From: Minisyncoccota bacterium
GTDB taxonomy: Bacteria; Patescibacteriota; Minisyncoccia; Moranbacterales; GCA-2747515
Reading direction: 5' to 3'
NCBI GenBank assembly: GCA_938034715.1
Contig: CALHMM010000015.1
Span: forward strand, 1 to 11,127
Length of the DNA stretch: 11,127 bases
In this document: positions 6,701 to 11,127 of the stretch, piece after piece
Layout: each line of letters opens with the position of its first letter
Position numbering within the stretch: the stretch's first letter is position 1
Notes under the pieces: model-generated
Seen by the model: only the letters and a program-made list of their open reading frames with translations
What the model was told of the DNA's origin: nothing
Databases searched by the model: none
Made by a program: the position numbers and the translations under genes

Positions 6701-7288
6701 TTACTTTGACGACTCATCTTTTGCGAGCGTGAACTCCTCTGCATGCAAGTATACGCGTCTTTTGAAAAGATACACGAGTGCTGTGGAGATCACTGCAAAT
6801 CCACCTAGTGGTAGCCATAGATTGTCATTGATTCCAAATTGTAACTTTGAGCTGAGATACAAAAGCGAGGCGTACTGCACCACTGTCATCATGATGCCGG
6901 CATACCATGCCCAGAATTGATAGTGAATGTGATGCCGTCTTTGAAAGAGTATTCTCAGAAATATGATAAATTCTGTACTAGCCATCGCAAGCAAAGCATA
7001 TGAATTTAAGTCAGCGAACACTTCTGGCGGACTGTTAAAGCCCATAATCGGTAGCCAGCCATAGGCGAAACGTATATTCCACGATTCTCCTAGATACGCT
7101 GCAATTGCGAAGGTGTAGGCCAAGCGAAGTACCAGTAGATAGCAACTAACTTTCAAAATACCTCGGAAAAATTTCTCCTCAGAAAATATTCCATGAACGC
7201 CATGAACATCACAGATCAATGGTCCGTCCACTCCTACTCCAGTCTCTTGTTGTTCTACTGATTCCTTTTTTTTTGTAAATAATCTCAT
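6701..7288 (-). CDS. Four-helix membrane protein of unknown function
   Basis: A 195-residue protein that I do not recognise. Numbered from the ATG at 7288, hydrophobic helices lie at about 43-66, 95-114, 125-146 and 157-176. Basic clusters lie at the N-terminus (KKK, 6-8), between helices 2 and 3 (RRHHIHY, 117-123) and after helix 4 (KRR, 176-178). By the positive-inside rule, both ends are cytoplasmic. A small CDVHGVHG motif (26-33) in the cytoplasmic N-terminal segment could bind a metal, but this is speculative. The frame is open to a TTG at 7315; the ATG at 7288 is preferred because ATG is the commoner start and a -10-like TACAAT lies six bases before it. The gene follows the large surface-protein gene after 41 bp. 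A membrane or envelope role is all that can be inferred. Confidence 0.8.
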   Translation of the reverse strand: MRLFTKKKESVEQQETGVGVDGPLICDVHGVHGIFSEEKFFRGILKVSCYLLVLRLAYTFAIAAYLGESWNIRFAYGWLPIMGFNSPPEVFADLNSYALLAMASTEFIIFLRILFQRRHHIHYQFWAWYAGIMMTVVQYASLLYLSSKLQFGINDNLWLPLGGFAVISTALVYLFKRRVYLHAEEFTLAKDESSK

Positions 7289-7294
7289 AACAAT

Positions 7295-7300
7295 ATTGTA
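7295..7300 (-). promoter_or_regulatory. Candidate -10 box of the four-helix membrane protein gene
   Basis: The minus strand reads TACAAT, with six bases between it and the ATG at 7288, so transcription would begin at about the start codon (leaderless). The -35 hexamer at 17 bp (TTTAAT) matches only three consensus bases. Support is positional, and it also bears on the choice of ATG 7288 over TTG 7315. Confidence 0.33.
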
Positions 7301-7329
7301 TCTTACTTCACGCAAAGATTAAATTTTTA

Positions 7330-10300
7330 TTAGCCCTCCACTTCTAGTATGAAGTCTCTGGTTATGACTGGCCCACCTACTCCTTCTATATCGAGGTTGA
7401 AGGTCATATTGATTTGCTCGTTGGTGCCTGAAGTTCGTTGACCTATGTAATAAATACCTAGCTGATTACTAGCGTCTAGTGGTGAGACCGTTGCTGCATC
7501 TAGTGGTGCAGCAGGAAATGGTGGAAATGTGAATTGAGTGTTTACAGTGTCGCTCGACAATTCCAGAAATTCGAAGTCTGCCGTAGTAAACGGTGCTCCT
7601 GAGCTTACGCTTCGAAATGATAGATGTGCTTGAGAATTTATTAACCCTGGATCGTCCGTTATGACCTTGCCGATTCTGTATTTGTGATCCACAACCCCCA
7701 CTGTGCCTACTACATTTATCTGCGGAGTATCCAGTTGACCTTCGAGGAGTTCTGGTACGGAGTATCCCAGTGTAAACTCGGATATTTTTGGGGTCAGCGC
7801 GGGATCACCAGTGGAAAGTGTTAGCTGAATTTTGAGACAATCGTGATCATTGGCTTGTTCTCCTATTAAAGCTTTCTTTGTATTTGATATTACATCGTGA
7901 AATGGTTGTGTGGTATCTGTTGTCGTGGTAAGTATTGTTGTGTTAGTGACTTCAGTGAAACTAGAATACGACGCTGTAGCACACGTTGGACCATCAGCAT
8001 ATGCAGTTTCGATTTTTACTTGTTGGACGCTATTTAATGCTCCGCGATCAGTAATGATCTCATCCCAGGAGATTTCATGCCAATAGGTATGCACTCCATG
8101 GGGATCTCCACTAGTGTCAAAGATGTATTGGGCTGTCGCTACTGGCGTAGCACCTGAGAATCCACTTTCGTAGTACAACCCCTCTTCGATAGACACATCA
8201 ATGTCACCAATAAATGGCTCTACCTGATTGCGTGTACGAGCTTGTGGCCACGTAAGCCATGACGTCTCATCAGAGATTGCTGCGCTCAAATGATGCTCAA
8301 AGTATGCGTACACTGGATCATCACATTCAAGTCGAAATCCAGCATCAAAATACGCTCCGTCGGCTGTGTCATCACCTCCAATATGGACACGATTTACAAA
8401 TGGAAGATTTTGTCCACCAGCTACTTGTGGTGGAACGTTATCCATCGTTGCCGGACCAGTAGTGACGGATACTCCTGTCTCGTCATAAACGCGACACTCA
8501 GTGCCAGCATCACGTGTGACGACGCTCATGTACTGTGCTGGGTTGGAAAGTATATATTCATCAGAAAATTCTTTGTGTGACACAAAGCTCACCGATTCAC
8601 TCCCATCGCTGTCCGCATAGCTACTTGCTGCTATTGGATCGTCAGAAACGATATGATAGCCGCGAGCAGTTCCTTGGATACCTCCACCTCCTGGTTCTGT
8701 GTATCCAAAGTTTGTCGTATCGTCTAAAACTACGCCAAGACTACTTGTGCCATCACTTCTATATATATCTACAGTTGTTGCGACTGCTGCTGCGAGCTGT
8801 AATGCATTCGCTGCTACACCGTAGATTTCATATTTTCCCGTAGATTCTACTAGTGCTTGCTCTGGCGGATAAAGGATCTTTGAATCACTTGTGTCGTTTC
8901 TATGAAATGCAAGAATTGGCTCGTCGGCAAGGAGCTTTACGACACGACCATTGGTAATATTTTGCGTTACTGTAAGAGCGGATCCAGCTGGGACTACTAC
9001 GGTTTGGAGTGTGGTAAAACCTGCTGCTGAACTTTCTTGAATTTGCACTGATGCTTGCGCAAAGGGTGCGTAGATACTGAAAACGTCGGCGTTACGTCCG
9101 ACACGCATTATAAATTCCTTTGCTGCGTAACTAATTGGAAGTGCAGTATCTGTTGCGTCACTGTCAAAGCCGATCTGTAGTGGACCAGTAGCGCTATATA
9201 CGTCACCTTGGTCGATACCAGATCCAACAGGCATTGTCGCTATTTCTCCTTCGTTGACAACCAAAGGTGTCGCATTGACTTCAATTGTATTACCATCGGT
9301 AAATGATATGATCTGCATCGAGCCAACTGTTGCAGCAATCTCATCGACGACATAGAAGTTTGGCATGGGCACGGCTGTATGCCAGAGCGCATCATAGTCT
9401 GCGGTTGTTACTAGTGACGTGGTAGGACCCGTGACCCACTTTTGACTGAGGTAGCTTTCGATACTTGTTATTTGGGCTGGTGTTAATAATCCTGAAAAAA
9501 CGATCAACTCACCCATATTTACAGATTGCTCGAGAGACCCGTCATCGCGACCACCTATGCTGAAAGGTCTATTTTGACCTTTGAAATCATTACCACCGAT
9601 ATCTGTGGCCAGCACGGTTACACTATCGCGTATGACTGTGCGCGTTCCTGCGTCATGCGCTTCAAAGCGCATCGTGTGATAATCTGTTATGTCACCACCA
9701 TAGAGCCCTGTAATACTCCCTTGTGAATTGCGATTTGGTTGATAGAATATGTCAGTGTTTTGTGGAGCGCCTGCTTCATAGCGTCCACCTACAATCCTCT
9801 CTCCAAAAAGAATACCGTCTTCAGGCAGAACTAGATTCCTGAAAGCACTGAAAACGTATGTGTCAGTATGCGTTAATCCAGTCCACAGCCCTGTTGGATC
9901 TACCATGTGACTTCCATTAAATGCAACTACTTGTTTTGTACTATCGATTACTAATGCTGGCTGGTCGGCTAGCGTTGCCTGGGCGAGATGATTTGCGTTG
10001 CCTGATTTATCATTCCAGTTACTGATATTGCCTGCGGTGTGTGTAATAGTTGCGCTGTCTTGTGCATCGAGCCACAGCAAAGGGCCTGTGGCGGCAATGT
10101 CTACCCCTATCGGACTGTAGTAAATGTACATGACTGTACTACCTGCAGCAGGGATTGATGGCGTTTTTCCCCAAAGCACTCCTGAACTTGTGGAAGAGTC
10201 AAATGACTCGAGCGCATAGACTAGATTATCAGTTCCGTCTCCAATCGAACCAGCGAGCCGTATATCTCCACCATCAGCCTGTGTATTACCAAAGAGAGTA

Positions 10301-11127
10301 GCGACATCTGCGCCGAGATCGATCGATACTTGATACTCATCTATCCCCGTGGTTGCATTATTTGTAACAGTTACAGGTATACGGTAGATCCAGTTATTTG
10401 TACCGTCTATTGACCACATCCCTGTTTCTTGCGCTCCTACGACGTATGTTGGTTCAGGTGTGATATATTGACGATTTTGCTTCTCATTCCAGAGATTATG
10501 CTCGTCGCTTAGGGTGTTGAATTCATTGTACGCATAGACTGGATTACTTGCTACGACGCATGCGCCAGCTGGTATATTGTCTCCATTTGTCGTCGACCCA
10601 AAGTATACTTTCCCTGGAAATTCTCCGTTGGCAACGACTGTCATCGTATCATCTGGGGCTCCGACTCCGCATAGTGAGCCATCGTGATAAAGGTCAACAG
10701 TCGTTGTCGCACCTGCGACGGTTGCAATAGCAACGTATTGTGAGACATCAGGGATGTAGTATCTATATCCCATTTCCGAAACAGGAAGGAATGTGACTGC
10801 GTCTCCGCCATCGCCATCTCCTCGTGCTTGGACGCCGACTGGTCTATCTGCCACAACACGATGTGCTACTTCTGAGCCTTGTGATCCTGCATCATTGATT
10901 GCAAATCCCTCTCCTCGATTGTATAGTATGGGCCCAACGGTTGTGCCATTACTTTTGTATACTGTAACATTTGTTGCATCCTCTAGCACTCCGACATTAA
11001 ATGACCCAGACCCAACACCATACCACTGGTCACTTGCAGGGAACATTGTGTAACTATCACCTCCTACAGTTCCATGATGTGAAATCAATACGGGACAATC
11101 ACTGCCAACCTCTTGAATGATTACTAC
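7330..11127 (-). CDS. Giant surface protein with propeller-like repeats, DUF2341 and LamG-like domains (5' end outside window)
   Basis: The frame is open to the window edge, so the N-terminus and any signal or anchor are not visible; 1265 C-terminal residues remain (numbered from 11127). Order of parts: block A of blade-like repeats (1-225); a DUF2341-type domain (245-338: NWIYRIPVTVTN, then GGDIRLAG and VMYIYYS); a LamG/concanavalin-like domain (350-565: LLWLDAQD, ISNWNDKSGNANHL, then GELIVFSGLLTPAQITSIESYLSQKW in two parts); block B of blade-like repeats (590-972); and a C-terminal Thr/Ser-rich beta region (973-1265) ending FILEVEG. Repeats in A and B share a strand start such as VTVY, VDLY or VDIY and an end such as DRPVGVQ, SNPVYAY or DDPVYAY, about 90 residues apart, loosely like IgGFc-binding-type domains. 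The composition (rich in D, G, T, S, V; few Lys) suits an exported adhesive or structural protein. No LPXTG motif or C-terminal membrane anchor is present. Glycan or surface binding is inferred from the LamG-like and DUF2341 parts; the true role is unknown. Confidence 0.88.
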   Translation of the reverse strand, partial: VVIIQEVGSDCPVLISHHGTVGGDSYTMFPASDQWYGVGSGSFNVGVLEDATNVTVYKSNGTTVGPILYNRGEGFAINDAGSQGSEVAHRVVADRPVGVQARGDGDGGDAVTFLPVSEMGYRYYIPDVSQYVAIATVAGATTTVDLYHDGSLCGVGAPDDTMTVVANGEFPGKVYFGSTTNGDNIPAGACVVASNPVYAYNEFNTLSDEHNLWNEKQNRQYITPEPTYVVGAQETGMWSIDGTNNWIYRIPVTVTNNATTGIDEYQVSIDLGADVATLFGNTQADGGDIRLAGSIGDGTDNLVYALESFDSSTSSGVLWGKTPSIPAAGSTVMYIYYSPIGVDIAATGPLLWLDAQDSATITHTAGNISNWNDKSGNANHLAQATLADQPALVIDSTKQVVAFNGSHMVDPTGLWTGLTHTDTYVFSAFRNLVLPEDGILFGERIVGGRYEAGAPQNTDIFYQPNRNSQGSITGLYGGDITDYHTMRFEAHDAGTRTVIRDSVTVLATDIGGNDFKGQNRPFSIGGRDDGSLEQSVNMGELIVFSGLLTPAQITSIESYLSQKWVTGPTTSLVTTADYDALWHTAVPMPNFYVVDEIAATVGSMQIISFTDGNTIEVNATPLVVNEGEIATMPVGSGIDQGDVYSATGPLQIGFDSDATDTALPISYAAKEFIMRVGRNADVFSIYAPFAQASVQIQESSAAGFTTLQTVVVPAGSALTVTQNITNGRVVKLLADEPILAFHRNDTSDSKILYPPEQALVESTGKYEIYGVAANALQLAAAVATTVDIYRSDGTSSLGVVLDDTTNFGYTEPGGGGIQGTARGYHIVSDDPIAASSYADSDGSESVSFVSHKEFSDEYILSNPAQYMSVVTRDAGTECRVYDETGVSVTTGPATMDNVPPQVAGGQNLPFVNRVHIGGDDTADGAYFDAGFRLECDDPVYAYFEHHLSAAISDETSWLTWPQARTRNQVEPFIGDIDVSIEEGLYYESGFSGATPVATAQYIFDTSGDPHGVHTYWHEISWDEIITDRGALNSVQQVKIETAYADGPTCATASYSSFTEVTNTTILTTTTDTTQPFHDVISNTKKALIGEQANDHDCLKIQLTLSTGDPALTPKISEFTLGYSVPELLEGQLDTPQINVVGTVGVVDHKYRIGKVITDDPGLINSQAHLSFRSVSSGAPFTTADFEFLELSSDTVNTQFTFPPFPAAPLDAATVSPLDASNQLGIYYIGQRTSGTNEQINMTFNLDIEGVGGPVITRDFILEVEG
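8212..9360 (-). repeat. Repeat block B in the surface protein (four blade-like units)
   Basis: At the protein level, four units end in TGPLQIGF (647-654), DEPILAFH (735-742), DDPIAASS (829-836) and DDPVYAYF (936-943), numbered from the first visible codon. Unit strand starts VQIQ (694), VDIY (786) and CRVY (878) are spaced exactly 92 residues apart. The last two units align with the two complete units of block A, including a shared stretch rich in D/G/S followed by VSF or VTF. The repeat is degenerate and probably old. Confidence 0.6.
10453..11127 (-). repeat. Repeat block A in the surface protein (at least three unit ends, partial)
   Basis: Unit ends CPVLISHH (11-18), DRPVGVQA (94-101) and SNPVYAYN (194-201), with strand starts VTVY (54) and VDLY (144) 90 residues apart. 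The block runs off the window edge, so further units may lie upstream. It is separated from block B by the DUF2341 and LamG-like domains, an arrangement that suggests duplication of a whole module or insertion into it. Confidence 0.55.

Noticed and set aside
6684..6706. Possible hairpin AAAGT-GAAAA-ACTTT after the four-helix membrane protein gene
   Set aside because: The stem is five mostly A-T pairs with no T-run on the minus strand; A/T-rich chance pairing is more likely.
7289..7315. TTG at 7315 as the start of the four-helix membrane protein
   Set aside because: It would add nine residues without a Shine-Dalgarno sequence, and the -10-like TACAAT lies inside this extension; the ATG at 7288 is the better start.
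11086..11088. TTG at 11088 as the start of the giant surface protein
   Set aside because: The same frame stays open for 13 more codons to the window edge, and the residues before it (CPVL) fit the end of a repeat unit. The gene continues outside the window.
1..11127. An alternative genetic code with UGA read as glycine, as in some Patescibacteria
   Set aside because: No gene here ends in TGA, but none of the long frames contains an in-frame TGA either, and glycine is encoded by ordinary GGN codons. Nothing requires recoding.

Overview
The window carries six protein genes, all on the minus strand, so they read from high to low coordinates. From right to left they are: the C-terminal 1265 residues of a very large cell-surface-type protein (7330-11127, 5' end outside the window); a four-helix membrane protein of unknown function (6701-7288); a class II fructose-bisphosphate aldolase (5558-6607); a 68-residue membrane protein (5328-5534); a pair of long proteins related to GH130 mannoside phosphorylases/mannosidases (3198-5102 and 1194-3170); and the N-terminal half of the GTPase TypA/BipA (1-935). 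No RNA gene, CRISPR array, insertion sequence or phage gene was seen.

The organism is bacterial (TypA, bacterial-type -10 boxes, one clear intrinsic terminator). Several traits suggest a member of Patescibacteria (CPR): the 68-residue protein resembles a small coiled-coil/membrane protein I associate with that group, there is a giant DUF2341/LamG-type surface protein, and no start codon in the window has a Shine-Dalgarno sequence. This assignment is inference from memory and cannot be settled here. The standard stop codons are sufficient: five genes end in TAA and one in TAG.

Transcription probably falls into short units. The two GH130-like genes are 27 bp apart. A candidate sigma70-type promoter lies upstream of the first (5201-5229), and a near-perfect palindrome with a T-run (1077-1104) follows the second, so they look like a complete two-gene operon. 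fba has a TATAAT box 20 nt before its ATG, and the 68-residue gene follows it after 23 nt. typA and the four-helix membrane protein each have a -10-like hexamer only 6-7 nt before the ATG, as expected for leaderless messages.

The most interesting parts are the GH130 pair and the surface protein. Each GH130-like protein is about twice the usual length of the family and lacks a signal peptide, so both should act in the cytoplasm. One has two recognisable GH130 domains; the other has one plus a divergent propeller-like N-terminal half. They could process mannosides or related glycans near a central glycolytic enzyme. In the surface protein, repeats of about 90 residues form two blocks separated by a DUF2341 domain and a LamG-like domain.
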